NCBI GenBank assembly: GCA_961205875.1
Contig: OY540810.1
Coordinates: 32,860,001 to 32,924,000 of the forward strand
From: Sialis fuliginosa
Taxonomy: Eukaryota > Arthropoda > Insecta > Megaloptera > Sialidae
Direction of reading: 5' to 3'
Length of the DNA: 64,000 nucleotides
The position numbers were made by a program, and so were the translations under genes. The notes below the pieces were generated by a model, which saw only the letters and a list, made by a program, of their open reading frames with translations, did not search any database and had not been told where the DNA came from. Each line of letters begins with the position of its first letter. Within the stretch, counting starts at the first letter, position 1. Positions 23,274 through 36,750 of the stretch are shown one piece after another.

Positions 23274-25479
23274 ATTGTGAATATAATATACAAGCTACTC
23301 TTTCCTTACACATATGTATGTCCAATTCTGTAAGAAAATGTACGAAACATACATATTTTGTAGGCCACGTACAAGTTTAATGTCATGTATTAATAATATA
23401 TGCCATAACTTGGAATTAAGTTATCTAAAACAGTTACTTAAAATCACGGAAACATTAAAACTTGTTTAGATAAAGTCAATATCAGCTATATACATGCCAA
23501 AAAATCACAAAAAATCAAGGATGTTTAAATCATTTAGATTTATTCTACTAATGTACCTCGATATTTCAGCGAAAAAATAAATTGGCATTCAAAATTTAAA
23601 TTTAATGCAGTTGATTAGAGAACCCGAAACATTTCATCACGAACATACCGAATGTAAATGTATATGTTCCTGGCAAGCGTAGGCGTATCATTTTGTATAA
23701 TGCATGCGGTTATTCTGTTAGTGTGATGTATTGCGAATGGTGTCTTTTAATGGTATACTGCGTCGCGCATCGCAGTCGAAACAACGTTCTGTAGGATCAA
23801 AATTAGTTAAATGTATTTTTAAATTATTGATTTGATAACCCTGAATTTATATCGACATAAAGTTTAAAGTTCTTGCTTCAGTAAAGTTATTCTTCACCGA
23901 AAAAGGAAAGGGAATTTTAAGCATCGAAAGTTGGGCCCTTGACCCCGATAGTAGTACCAGATCCCCATATACTTCTTTTCGGGCCTGTTTGATAGATGGT
24001 GTAACATATCGTTAATATTTAAATTATTTTTAAATTCAGATTAATCGGTGTCAAATTGATCGTAATTTTACAAAAATGTTTGTGTCGAAATGATTTTAGA
24101 AATACGACCAAAATGATGATATTTGAGATATATATATATTATATATATATATAATGTTACAAATATAAGTTACATAAATACATATGCATGTTTTTTGTAC
24201 CATGAAACTTCACACGTTTTATTTTTAAATTATAATTTCTTTCTTCATTCATACAAGACTCTAAAATTTGTTTATTTGTGTATCGTTCGTTTTTATTAAA
24301 TACAATACATATTATTCTACATTACATACTTCCAAGAACTACGTAGTATTTTAAGATAATGTAAACAGTTGACGTGTAGACCTGCTGTATAAATATTGCA
24401 AAAAATTTCATTATTTATACGAAAAAAAAATGTTGGAGAAAAACCAGATGTCGCACAAAAAATTCAACCAGCCTTGAGTCTTGAGTTTTTATTTAAAATA
24501 AATAATTCAGAACTGTCTTTTTATAAAAAAACCTAACTTTAAGCATCTTACTAAATGTATGTTTTTGCGATAACGTAATAAATTAGTTCCCAAAGAAGAG
24601 ACAATTTAATTAAATAGGTCGTTTACGAAACTTTTTATATCAAGTTTTTACTAAAAATTTACTTTATAAATAATGAATGAAGTTCAATGCTGGAAAATAT
24701 TTGAAATTGAATAGAAAACGTAGCAATCCTTTGGGGATTATTTAAGATGACAGCGCTAGTGTTATCTTGCCCTTTTCATTTCATATGCATTTGACATCTT
24801 TGAAATTGTTGAGAATCAACCTAATAAAGTCCTTGAAAAGGAGTAATATAAATCCCCAATGAAAACAAACAATTAAAATTGGAATATAATAATTCGATAA
24901 TTAATCATTAAAATTTCCATTCTTGAAGATTAGCAAGAAGCCTAAAAAAAGAGATGGTTGTTTTTTTTTACTTTCTGCTAGATTCCCATAGCTTTCCCAT
25001 ATCACATCATCAATTTAAAGCAACTGTCTGATATGAAGCAAGTCAAGATAGTTAATTTGAAAAAATTGCCTGATACTTAAGTTAATGCTCCTGATGCCCA
25101 ATATTATAAAGAATTTGCGCGATAAGTACAATCAGCGACTTAAAATAAGTGCTGCCAAGTGTACCTCATAAAATGCATAGCATTTACATTATTATACATT
25201 TATTGCCACTGCTTTAAAATATCGAGCAATTTCATTTTGACATCTAGCAGATAGCGTTAACTGGAAGCTAATTTGCAATTGCACTCAAGGAAATTCTTTA
25301 TAATACCGGGCATGAATGACACATATTCCACATGCACAGCCTTCTCGATTATATAATAAATCCGCCACAATCTTTCGACGACATGTCTGACATCAATATG
25401 ATAAAAAAAAACCTACAAATAATTTAATCTATACCAACTGTACAACACCACGATGTTCTTATTCTTGTGATCTTCTCTC
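23274..25479. other. AT-rich DNA without recognised features
   Basis: It holds an (AT)n stretch near 24128-24153, an ATAATACCGGGC motif near 25300 and a small GC-richer patch at 23745-23790. No gene was recognised. Confidence 0.45.
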
Positions 25480-25700
25480 TAGCTCGACCATCACGAACGC
25501 AGCATGTCTAAAGTGTGTGTGAGTGTGTGTGTTTTGCGTGCCATCGCGAAATGGGTGATGACATGACAAACCGTCGACAACAGCGCCATGGTGCGGTCGT
25601 ACCGGGAACGAGTTCAAGGACTAGTGACGTTTCGCAATATCGTTGTTGTCGTTGCCGCTGCTGATCAAGGAACATAACAACGAACAGGGCCGGTGTTTCA
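25480..25700. other. GC-rich island, function unknown
   Basis: About 220 bp contain many CpG dinucleotides, a short TG-rich run (AGTGTGTGTGAGTGTGTGTG) and a 'GTTGTTGTCGTTGCCGCTGC' segment. No frame of 60 codons or more is open on either strand, so a coding exon is unlikely. It could be a promoter, a non-coding exon or an old insert. Confidence 0.3.
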
Positions 25701-25733
25701 CAAGATATTCACAAGACATTTTTGAGTCGTGCA

Positions 25734-25997
25734 TAGGGTGATCAGGTCTCAGGTTTTCACCCGGAGTCTCAGGGTTTGTATACTGTATACTTCGGGCTCC
25801 GGATTTCGGTGTAATTTCTTCGGCGATGACGACTAAAAAAAGGTCGTCAAAAAATAGCAGGGGGCTGTAAAAGTGACGATTTGGATTTAAATTGAAATAA
25901 TTTTATTTAAAATAAAATAAAAAGGACAAAATAAAATAACAAAAAGAATCTTCATTTACATGTCCGAGTTTATAAAAACTAAAACCTGGTCACCCAA
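25734..25997 (-). mobile_element. hAT MITE family c, copy 2
   Basis: It begins TAGGGTGATCAGGTCTCAGG and ends CCTGGTCACCCAA. An exact 8-bp duplication gtcgtgca flanks it (25726-25733 and 25998-26005). It is inverted relative to the copies at 5412 and 37095. 264 bp, no open frame. Confidence 0.9.
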
Positions 25998-26005
25998 GTC
26001 GTGCA

Positions 26006-28169
26006 ATAGAAGGGGTTTTTATGAAATTCCATTGTATAAAGTGTATCAAAAAAGGAATCCTAATTCGGTGATGTATTAAGAGTTACGTGACCTAAGTCGT
26101 AGAAAAAAAATTATGTAGGGCTAACAACAAGAATAAAGTCTTCAAGACAACTGTTGTCATGCTCACAAGTGTTCAACTAACAAAAAATTCAAATGACTAT
26201 AATAGCATGCATAGTATGATATTTGTTTAGTTGGTAGACTGGGAAGGGTGTGGGTGGAATTTACGATGTATGGTGTATTTTTACTTTAAAGTGATATGAA
26301 AACACGGTTATATACATAAAAACACTTATTACCCTTCACTTCTGCGCCCCTGATGATTTTTTTTTGAGGGATCGTCATCAAGTAATACATGTGACCCATT
26401 TACATCAAAATATGACCAGTTTATCCAAACCAAAATTTCGAAACTTTGGGCTCATTGCGCGATCTGAAGATATTGATCGAATAAAATGGTAGCGTTATAC
26501 TTGTATTAATGAATTTCAACTTTTGTACACTATTACGATTAGATACCTTAATATGTTTATGTTCCCTTATGAATTCTAATTGATGTCATAAATTAGAATT
26601 CAAGATACACTCTGTTAGTTACCTAAAAATTGTTCTTCTTGTAACATTAAAATCATTTATCTTGGAGTACTGTTCATGTTTACAATTGATAATTGATATG
26701 ATTTGACCAATTTTTTGCTGCTTTTTTAGTTTTTAATTATACTCCAAATTAAGATGGACATAATTTTAGTATCGAAAACAGTAACATTGTTATTTCCTCA
26801 AAAAATAAAAATCAAAGAAATTGTATGACATAGAGACAGTGAGCCAGCCAAAAACGATAACTCTCGGTAGATAGAAAGAGAAAGAACAAGATTGTGGACC
26901 ACAGAATAAAGATACTCAAGAAACGACAGTCCACATCACGTAGATACTCAATATTTTCTTTCTCTTATTATTTATTATTAACGCTGACTTACGTAAATTA
27001 CTATGGCTCACTTAGTTTATGCCATACAATGTCTTTGGGCCAAACCCCTAGCAACAACACTGACAAGATGGGAAGCGATATGTAGTAGAGGAAAAGGGAG
27101 GAGATAGAAGCTCGTAACCCATGTCTCCTTCAATGTCCGCTGCGTACGCGCGAATCTATCTATACTTTGTGCGACGTGGGACTATTCGGTTGCTTGTTTC
27201 TTTAGACCGCTTGTTCTTGTTGTTACACCCATACTCCTTAAGACGATTTTTTTTGTGTGCGTTGTATGCAATGGATAATAGTACTGTTTTTAGATTAAAG
27301 GCGGATCTAGCATTACAGTTTAGGGGAGTAATGGCATTTTTTAAGTCTTAGGAGTGAATTATTTTTTTACAAAAATTAGTTTTTGGGTGCCTGATTTTTA
27401 TCTTATTTTCAGTCATTCCAATATTTTATAAACAGATTGTTGGGATTATTAACCCATACCATCCATGAGGACTTCTTGTGAAGTTGAAACACGCGTCGAG
27501 TAACATTATTTTATTATAGTTAATATGGTGTATATATTTTGTTTTATTACCCCAAAATTCTACTTTTACTCCAAAAAATGCTTCGATATCATTAATAGTG
27601 CCAAATCGATAAAAATGACTTTTCATAATGGTATGGGAACTTGTAATAGTTACATAACATACTCAGTTGTATTTTTATTTATCAATAATATTGTATTTTT
27701 AGGAAACACTGTTCTACATGAATATAAGGCGAAAAAAAGATCGGAAATTTAAAACAAAACAGTAAACGTACTACGTTAAAATAGAACAGTGTATCCAAAA
27801 ATGTGGTACGGTGTACTCCAATCAAATCAATGTCAAAAAAGGGATACGCGTATTTCATGAGAAACACTATTGTCCGGCAAGCACTTTCAGATGAGTTATC
27901 AAACCTATCTGATAGTTCCCTTGAAGTTTCAAGAAGTATTTGACATGTTTCGCGCACGCGTAGTAGGTAAACATCAACTGTATTAAAACAGTGGTGATAT
28001 TATGAAAATTATTTTGTACGGTCAGAGTCGCCAAATGTGGTATAGTTATAATAAGTTGAAGTATCACTGTTCTAAATTTCATTACTAATCCATATATACT
28101 ATCATAGAATTAATACCTTATTTGATAGTGCTTGCAAGTTTGCAAATTTGTTAGCTCCCAAGGTACGTA
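26006..28169. other. Unassigned DNA, partly GC-richer at 26.8-27.3 kb
   Basis: At about 26830-27300 composition rises slightly and a 76-codon frame lies at 27121-27351 (plus). Its sequence is hydrophobic and arginine-rich, matches no family I know, and has no supporting splice or terminal signals. I treat it as non-coding. Confidence 0.35.
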
Positions 28170-28240
28170 AAGTATAAGGGGAAAATACATCATCTGGGGT
28201 GCCCAATCTGATTGGTCAAAAGCTACTGAGGCAACCTGTG
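28170..28240 (-). repeat. Fragment of hAT family d
   Basis: Inverted match to about 16010-16070: GGGGAAAATACATCATCTGG, then GGTGCCCAATCTGATTGGTC. Termini are absent. Confidence 0.6.
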
Positions 28241-29289
28241 TATTTACTAACCTTGGTTAGCTCCTTTATAATACCGGACATAAAATTAAAACATTTTACA
28301 GCCACCTTAAAAATTTTATATTAAATGCTGAGAAAAATTATTTATCGTTAGAAATTATAAAAACTTGAAAATTGAATTTAAAGTTATATTTTAAAAGTTA
28401 AATAACCGCAGAAATTTTAACGCGGGATAAAACAGTATTATTTTTAAATATTTTGCAAATGATAATAAATTTTGTTAGAAGCGAATTTACATTATTTTGA
28501 CAAATCGTCGAGATTATTTTATGTAAATCAGTACCGCATTTTATGTAAATATAATACGGTACTACAAAATAAATTCATATATATCCATACATGGCTGAAA
28601 ATCATGTTTAAAAATGCGTATTGTAAATTATGGTAATTTAATTTTAATATCTATTACGTGTTTTTGAAATACTAGCTTGTTTGTCTTCTTTTTGTCTTAT
28701 TTGACTTACAAATGTCAAGATTATAAATTATACATTATTATTCTATTATAAGTAGTATGATACATGTCTTATATAAAATTTAAAATTGTAAATAAAGCAA
28801 AAGAAATAGTTTTGCAATAAATTTAATGAACTGTAATTTTTTTAGGTTGAGAATAAATAAATTAGTATAATATAGTAATATTCTTTATTATTTTTATATA
28901 TCTCTACTATTTGTATAAATAATAAATAAAACTCGAAAAAATATTAAAATATTTTTATAAAATATTGATAGGTATTTATTTTATTGGATTAGAATATTTT
29001 TTATAAAATTGTAGCTCAAAAAAATATATAGTGTATTTTTTTATCATAAAATCATAATATTTTCAGTAGTTCTGAATTAGGATTTTTTTTATATAAAAAT
29101 TGAGAAATTCTATTCTGTAAATTAACATATCGATTATGGTTCCCTTGTACATCGAACACATTTAAAAAATATATATTATAACAAATTATCCGGTTTACGT
29201 GTATTTTTTTTTTAATTCTTATAAATGTTCTCTAGCCAGATTTTAGTATATGTATATAATTTGTAACGTTAGGTAAGATAAGTAATAAG
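28241..29289. other. Very AT-rich DNA
   Basis: One ATAATACCGGAC motif at 28268-28279; otherwise nothing recognisable. Confidence 0.5.
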
Positions 29290-29485
29290 CAGTGACGTTA
29301 ATAGTAAATCAAGTCGGAAAAGTCGTAAAAAATCTCGGCTCTTACGCGAGATAAAAAGTTATTTTCTCCCCTAAAACCTCCATCACCGTGGTATTTTTTC
29401 CGAAGGATTTAATGAAACTAATGCCAATCCTCAAAGGATGAAATATTAACTCCCGTGCAAAACTGGGGCGAGTCCGCTAGTTATA
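29290..29485 (+). repeat. Lep1-like short repeat, right part
   Basis: GTGACGTTAATAGTAAATCA, GAAATATTAACTCCCGTGCA and GAGTCCGCTAGT match, inverted, the repeat at 42431-43130. It ends at GCTAGT like other members. Confidence 0.65.
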
Positions 29486-29571
29486 ATATAGTGGTTCATA
29501 TCTTATCGAAATAATCATTAATATTTATACATACTGAAATACATTAAGTTAAATCTGGAATTTCACTTCGA

Positions 29572-29701
29572 TTTATTGGCAGGAAAGTGCAAAGAGGTGT
29601 ACTTACACCCCCTTAAAAATAATTAAAATATGAGTATAGGATACGTAAACGTTTATTTTTAACTTTGCACCCTCCTATAAAAAATGTTTCTTGCGCTCAT
29701 G
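29572..29701 (-). repeat. Decayed relative of the 3.8-kb hAT MITE (family b)
   Basis: Read on the minus strand it runs CATGAGCGCAAGAAAC, GGAGGGTGCAAAG, then GGTGTAAGTACACCTCTTTG, the same order as in 3796-4047. Ends are worn and no target duplication is seen. Confidence 0.5.
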
Positions 29702-31680
29702 CTTAAGTTAGAAAGCCTAAAAATAAAAATCACCACATACAAAAAATCACTTTGTATAAAAACGTCTAGAGTATCCCAATTTCCTTATAAGGTAACAATC
29801 AACCAAATTCTAAGAAACATTTCGCAAATTATTATCTAATATAGCTTTAGAAATCTTACAGTAAATTAAACAAAACTTACATGAATCTAATATTTACTCA
29901 TTATAACATCTTTTGTTCCGGTGCCGAAAACACGAACGACAATTATTAATGGAATTCGACATAAAATTAAAAACACGATGTAGGTCTATGTTTGTGCATG
30001 TCAGGAATTCTATCTTTTTCCTGCAAAAGGCTCGCCTCGACCAATCCAATGTTGGTCGAGCGTAGCCTACTATGACGTGACTGGAGTTTAACTATGCACT
30101 TGGTTAAATAAAACACACTGATCTAACTAGAGTACTCTTACATAGAATAAGAATATTCGTTACACCCTAGTTTCTTATGTAATCCTAATACTAGGATTCG
30201 AATTTCTTAGTAAAATAATTAATTTCTTAATTGAGTTAACATTCTTTTTTACCTACTTAAAAAAAGGAGTTTCTCACTTCGTTATGGTCAGTGACTACTC
30301 TGCTACCTATCGGATAAAACTTGAACCCCTCTGAAGGTTCCAAACAGCGATTTGAAATTTTTAAATATACCTACCTAATGTAAAAATTATGTAAATAAAT
30401 TAAAATTATTAAAATGCAATCAAGAATAAAAGAATAACTATATCGTTGTGCTGTACAAAATTGTGACAATGATTCATTCAATAAAACATTAAGTTTTCAT
30501 CTGTTACAAAAAATGTAGCTGTCAAAGAAATACGGGTGAAAATTTTTAAACTTAATCTTCATTAATTATAAAAATATGTTTTCTGTGCACACTTTACTCC
30601 CAAGGACATTTTTAATAGTATATTTACTAACTAATTAAATTAAAAAAGTTTTTAAAACTTTTAACAAAAAAAAACAAGTTCAAAAACTGTAAAATTTATT
30701 TATTAGATATATTTTTCAGTTCTTTTAGATTTTTTTAAGTTTTTTATAATCTAAAAAAATTTAATCACCTATGTACATATGTATATTGTATATGTTATTC
30801 TAAAAATAAAATATAAATACAATTTTCAAGGTATTTCATAGTTCTAGAATACTTAATAATGATTTCTTTTTTTTGGTAATTAAATAATGCAATCTTTCTA
30901 AGAACTTCGAGATCTCAAGACGAAACATTAGAAATTAACATAAAAAATATATTTTTTTTAGAATTCCTCTCTTCTGGGTTTTTGTTTGTGTCTAGCAAAC
31001 TCGAATTAAATAACAGCATTTGATTCATTGTTATAAAGCCTAAGACACTAAAATTCTGTAAGGCTAGATATAATCACACTACCCCATTAATGAACTGAGC
31101 AGTAACATTAAATAAGTTCATCAATTTCGAGATACACGCATGCAAAATCGTGAGTAAAAGGTAGTAAAGTAGAAATCAATAATATTATTTGACATTACAT
31201 ATTTATAACGTTTCCTTCTGATTGTGAGAAAAATATATTCATTTGTGAATTAATTTTAAAAATGTATCATAAATATTCTCACTGAAATCTTAATAGCATA
31301 AGTATATTCATGCACCATTACCTACAATAACCTGTTATTTTAAAATACGTTAAAATATCGTATTTCCTCAGAAAACAGTAACTATACATCAAGTAACACA
31401 TGGAATGTATTATGCAGTGTGTTTTAGATACACAACAAGTTTTAAGTTATACCACTTTATGGCTATGCATATGTATACAATGTCGTATTACTTTTAATTC
31501 CACTTGCGTGAGAGAACGGAGCACCAAACAGTGGCGCTATACATATGGGACAAATATAGTTAATATTGAAAATAAAGCGTTTTAATCTACATTTGGCGTA
31601 ATGTTTGCTTAATTACAGCTAATAAATAAGCAATTAATATTTTTATTTTAATATTTATTTTTTATCCATAACGTACCGAC
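29702..31680. other. AT-rich DNA without recognised genes
   Basis: A small hairpin CTCGACCAA...TTGGTCGAG lies at 30036-30060. The remainder is featureless. Confidence 0.45.
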
Positions 31681-33139
31681 TAGGGTTTGCAATCCCGCAG
31701 ACTTTTTTTTCCCGCGGGATTTTTGCGGGAAATTCTCAAATCCCGCGGGATCCCGCAGTTTTTCCAAAAATTTTGTTATTCATATTTAAAGTTACTATTA
31801 TTTAGTTAACATGACAATTGACATGAAAAATATTTTCATAGTGGTAACATATGATACGTAAACGTAACTCGTACCGTATAGACCGATGTAAAATCCATAA
31901 AATACACATGTAAATAGGAGGTTGTCTAATATGTTAGGTACAAGAACAAGATGCTTCTAACTACTTTTGTCTTTTTGTTCGATTATCCATTTCAATTTTT
32001 TTAACTCCTTCGTTGCGTATAAATTAGCCCTTGTTTCCCGCAGGCCTATGTTTTAGATTTGGATCAAAAGTTAATTGTCCCAAAATTTCAAACTCATAGA
32101 TCAAACCTGTGGACGGCGCAAACCGAGTCTTTTTCCCATTTGATTAACATGGGAAAAATTACTTTTTTACTTTCGCGTGAATATCTCGTTGAAAACAATT
32201 TTTTTTTAAATTTCTCAAGAGAATATTTTGTAGAGAATTAAGTGCTCAATTCATAAATCCAATAAATTTTAAGAAATGTTTGTTTAAAAATTATCATAAA
32301 AATTGGATTTTACTTTTTATGATAATGTTTAAACGAACATATCTTTAAAAATATTTGATCTATGATTTGAGCACTTGGGATATTTTTTGTAAGAAATTTA
32401 ATTCTCTATGATATGCTGCTGTAAGAAATTAAAGTAAATAAATTTTTCAACGAGATATTCACGCATAAGTAAAAAATTAATTCTTCCCATGTTAATCAAA
32501 TGGGAAAATGACTCGGTTTGCGCCGTCCACAGGTTTGATCTATGAGTCTGAAATTTTGGGACAATTAACTTTTGATCCAAAACTAAAACATAGGCTAGCG
32601 GGACCGAAAAAAAAATAATTAAAAAACACCCTAGTATATACGGTATGTCACGTAAAACTAAACCACTAAATATCATTATTTACGGTTGTATTTTAGGGAC
32701 AATACTGTTAAAAAAATATCGTGTACATCGAATTTTGTGTATTAAATTTTTGTGGTTAACTTTCATTTAATCTGCTATTCTTCTTCTACATTTTTGTATT
32801 TTTTATGTTTTTTTTTGTAATCTGTGGACTGTTCGAGCTTCTTTCGTCGCCTGAGACGCACTCAGTGTAACCACTTAACTAATCGTGAACAAGAGATATA
32901 ATTTACTTCACTATTTTCATATTCAGTCATCTCAACCTTAATTTTTTTTTTTCAAAATTGTTACCTTTTTTTATTCATATTTACGCTTTACAAGTATTCA
33001 AAACGCATGCGACATACAAATTCAATGTTCAAAAAATTCCGCGCGGATCCCGCACTGAAAGTGCGGGATCCGCAGATCTCCAAAACGTGCGGGATCCCGC
33101 GGGAATGCGGGATCCCGCATTGCGGGATTGCAAACCCTA
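31681..33139. mobile_element. hAT element family f with GC-rich palindromic ends
   Basis: The ends are TAGGGTTTGCAATCCCGCA and its mirror, flanked by an exact 8-bp duplication gtaccgac (31673-31680 and 33140-33147). Both subterminal regions carry repeated GGGATCCCGC / CCCGCGGGAT words (two or three at 31705-31760, about six at 33045-33128). These probably bind transposase or help the ends pair. No transposase frame is seen. A second palindromic element (32033-32633) is nested inside, so the original element was about 860 bp. Confidence 0.88.
32033..32633. mobile_element. Palindromic element family P, copy nested in hAT f
   Basis: The arms contain TCCCAAAATTTCA(A/G)ACTCAT, CCTGTGGACGGCGCAAACCG and CCCATTTGATTAACATGGG in inverted orientation. 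The right end is AAAAAACACCCTA. The left roughly 40 bp present in the other copy (44277-44916) are missing or diverged. The central segment is inverted relative to that copy, so the two lie in opposite orientations. Open frames in the arms are by-products of the repeat. Confidence 0.75.
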
Positions 33140-33147
33140 GTACCGAC

Positions 33148-35989
33148 GCTGTATCGATAGCAGCTGCTAAACTCTCGCCAGACCACGTTATTTCTTCATT
33201 TGTAGATGATTTTTTTATAGAACTATTAGTAAAAAAATATGACACACCAATCTAGAACAAAATATGTGATCATAAATTGTAATAAATAATAAAAAGTCCA
33301 ATCTTAAATTTGGTGGGCCTTTTTATCCGTAAGGTACTACGATATATATATATATATATTTTTTATAAATCAAAAACTTAAAAACAATAGAAACTTTTTA
33401 CGATAAACTTTAAGGATCGAACTATTACCTGAACAAATAAAATTGAGATTATTTGTTGGCTATTTTTATAAAATTTAGCATTCGTCACCATTTCTTGTAA
33501 CAAACTCAGAGGTATCGAAAAGTTAGCGCGGCGAGAGACTAGTCGGTGTGTAGTTAGCTTTGTATAAGTATATTCTATGTGTATATAAAAATCCAGACCG
33601 ATCCAACTATACAAATGTTTTTTTACATGGTCCTTATTTGCCGCAGGTACCTTACAAAATACAAACTAAACAGATTTTTGCTTAAATTTTTATAACTTCA
33701 AGCAACAATTTCCGTCGGCGCCACTGAGTTAAATACACATTGCCTTTCTGAATGCACGGCTCAAACACGTTACACCACTTGTAGTTACTCGCGTACCCAC
33801 GGTGCGATTTGAAATTCAAGAAAGTAAAATAAAACAAAATCAAACATGCATACATACGTGCACGCACGACCACTAACGATGGGTATTCAATACGACCACA
33901 TACGTGTACATATGTGTATGTATATGTGCAGAATTGTAATTTATACAACGTTTTAATTTATTGTTAAATTGGCAATACTGTTCATATGTATATATTCTAT
34001 AAGTTATCTAGCGGTTTTACTTAAACGGCGTTTTTTATGTTGCAGCGTATTCGTATATATACATAAGTACTTCTGAAGCATATTCAATGTGACATCATTG
34101 TTTTTAACAACTCAAAAATCGATGTTTTTTTTAAAGAAACCTCAGATGATTATTGCACACCCAAAGTAGGCTCTGCTTTTTTCGTATGAAAATTGTTAAA
34201 ATTTCTTCAATAACCCACTTAAAAGTTTACATTTTCTGAAAGAGAACATTACAGTCTCCATATTTACTTAGTTTAATATCGATTGGTTTTAATTTTTTGT
34301 TATAAAACTACAAATAAAATTCAATTTGTCGATTTCATCCCATTTTTAAGTGACGGCAACACACTACAGGACGCAAAACGTAATAAATCAACAGCAATTC
34401 TTTTGAATTCACTTCATCTACTATCGGAATAGAACTCTATTAAAATTCAACCAAATCGGATAGCTAGAAATATGAAAATTTGCAGTTTATTTAATTTTTT
34501 TTCATATTTTTGAAAAATTTAATCGTGAAATAGATAGTTAGTCCGGAGGTTCACAAAAAATCCACTAAGAAGCGCCACAAAACTAACATATAATTCGTTG
34601 TATTGCAAAGCTGATTTGAAGAATTTCGACAAACTTTTTCGTGAAACAGGATCTGTGAGCGTTAAAAACGGGAAAATTTATATATTAATTTACGTGTCTG
34701 GGTCGGAACCATGGCAAAAGTGCGTAATACACAAGATAGAGCTATAAACAGAAGCGTTATATCGAAGTTTCACTGTAGTTATACTTTTTTCAGTAATGTT
34801 AAAAGATACATTTAGTTACCAACATTAGTAAATCCACAAAATAAATTTGTCAATAAAATAGATACAAACTTATGTGATAATAAAGACCTAATTTTTCAAT
34901 AAATAAATTATATGCCTATTGAGGCATTCTTTTTATATTCTGTTAAAAGCATGGAGTTAGTCACTGTGACACCTGAATAGGACATAAACGTAAATTATAT
35001 TTATGTGAATCATTTAAACAATGGCCAATATTCATTCTTACAGAAATAAAGAAACACAGATAAAATTCCCATCAGATGAATATCACTTCAAACATTTACA
35101 ATTACATATTGTCTACCTTATTTGCTTTAAAACATATTACCCCTAAACAGGTTAATAAATAACGTACATACATCAAATTGTTAAGCACAATATAAATCCA
35201 ACGATATCAGATTAAAACCTGTAGCTAGTTATAACAGTTAACCTGTATGGGGTGGTCAAGAAGAGAAATCTTCACTTCTGGTTTCCCACACATACGAGAA
35301 AATCGTGATAGTCTACCGGTTTTTAATCAATTTCTATTTATTGTGTGCTCATAAATGAGTATACGACCCTCACAATCAGATCAAGTTGCTTGTATACTTA
35401 AGTCATTGTTCATGCATTTAACATCAAGAGGGCTTGTTTAATGATGTCAACAGTAGTGTATTATTCAGAGGTTTATGGATATTGATACTGTTGAGTATAT
35501 TAGGGAATAATTATATTATGTCAGCTTTTTTTATATCTTGAATGGCTTGTTTTAGAATGATGAGCGTGTAACTTTTGGTAAACTTTTAAATATATTTGTT
35601 AAGTAAAAAGCGTTATTTACATATTACATTACTGTGAGAAATTTTTAAATATTTTTCTTAGTACAGTATTAACTGCTATTTAATTTGAAGGTACTTGTCT
35701 ATTATATCCCCGGCATTTTCAGATGGTAAGTATGATTTGATCAGCGCCAATGTTTGTAAAGTGTGTACTATTAATTTCAATATTTTTAAATAGATAATTA
35801 TTGTATATTTGGTTATTATTTTCGAAAACTGCAACATAGTAATTAAATTATGCATAATACGAAGATTTAATCGAACTGTCATTGGTTAGGGTAATCTATT
35901 GGAGCGAAATTGGTTTGGGTAGCATTTAATTCGATATTGCTGCTATAATAAATAAATAAAATAGATTTTCCACTAACAAATACGAAAAT
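33148..35989. other. Unassigned AT-rich DNA
   Basis: A (TA)n run lies at 33343-33359. A slightly GC-richer patch at 33520-33560 (AGCGCGGCGAGAGACTAGTC) is unexplained. No gene was recognised. Confidence 0.45.
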
Positions 35990-36503
35990 CCAGTAATGGA
36001 AATTTGATAATTAAATGTATTGAATTATAAATATTTGTTGATATATGATTACTACCATTTCTGAATATTAAACTACGTACATTTAATTGTCTTACAGCGT
36101 GATTTGATGACAATCGGCCAATAGGTGTCAAAATGGTGGTCATTTAAACTAATTACATAATTAATATTAATTATTATATTATCATAGCAAATGTTTTACA
36201 TTGTTACAAATTTGACGATTCCTTCTTTTATATCTTTTGTGTCGTAGTATTTATCATTCGCAAGTGTCCATCACTGCGTGCTCATTACTGATTTTACTTT
36301 ATCCATTACTGGAGAAAAAGCATAAACAAAATAAAAGGCTATAATTTAAAAAACAAACTATATTTTGGTAATTAAATTGATTAAATAAAGAGTTACTTGT
36401 TTTATTAGTAACATGAGTTAATGAGAATAATTTAAAAAAAAGGTCAATCACAAAAACAATAAACCTTGCTCTTATAGCGGCCATGACTGGTGCCAGTACC
36501 TTA
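35990..36503 (+). mobile_element. Inverted-repeat family G, copy 2
   Basis: Same interior as 22731-23273 (TGATTACTACCATTTCTGAA, CCAATAGGTGTCAAAATGGT, TTATCCATTACTGGAGAAAA). The right end ACTGGTGCCAGTACCTTA is intact; the left terminal repeat is missing. Confidence 0.75.
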
Positions 36504-36701
36504 TCTAAATACAAATTGATTCTTCGGAAATATATATCATGTACCACTCCACTGTACAATAATTGAAGGAATTTTCATGATAACAATCAGTGAGATTTCT
36601 ATTATGTATTTATTAAGTTCACGGTCATCAAAACTTTTACTAAAAAACCTAGACTCTATAATTTATATTAGAAACTCACATACCCTATACGTACGTGTAA
36701 A

Positions 36702-36705
<4 letters not shown>

Positions 36706-36748
<43 letters not shown>
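36706..36748 (+). repeat. (GT)n microsatellite
   Basis: About 20 uninterrupted TG dinucleotides, directly followed by a GC-richer stretch of about 110 bp (36760-36870, e.g. CGGCACCGGTACCCGAAGAA) that I cannot assign. The repeat makes an open frame of 130 codons, which is an artefact. Confidence 0.9.

Positions 36749-36750
<2 letters not shown>

Noticed and set aside
27121-27351. Possible 76-codon gene with an ATG
   Set aside because: No homology recognised, unusual composition and no gene signals around it.
32958-33255. Overlapping frames on both strands with GIPHCGI-type repeats
   Set aside because: They are translations of the GGGATCCCGC palindromes at the end of the hAT element.
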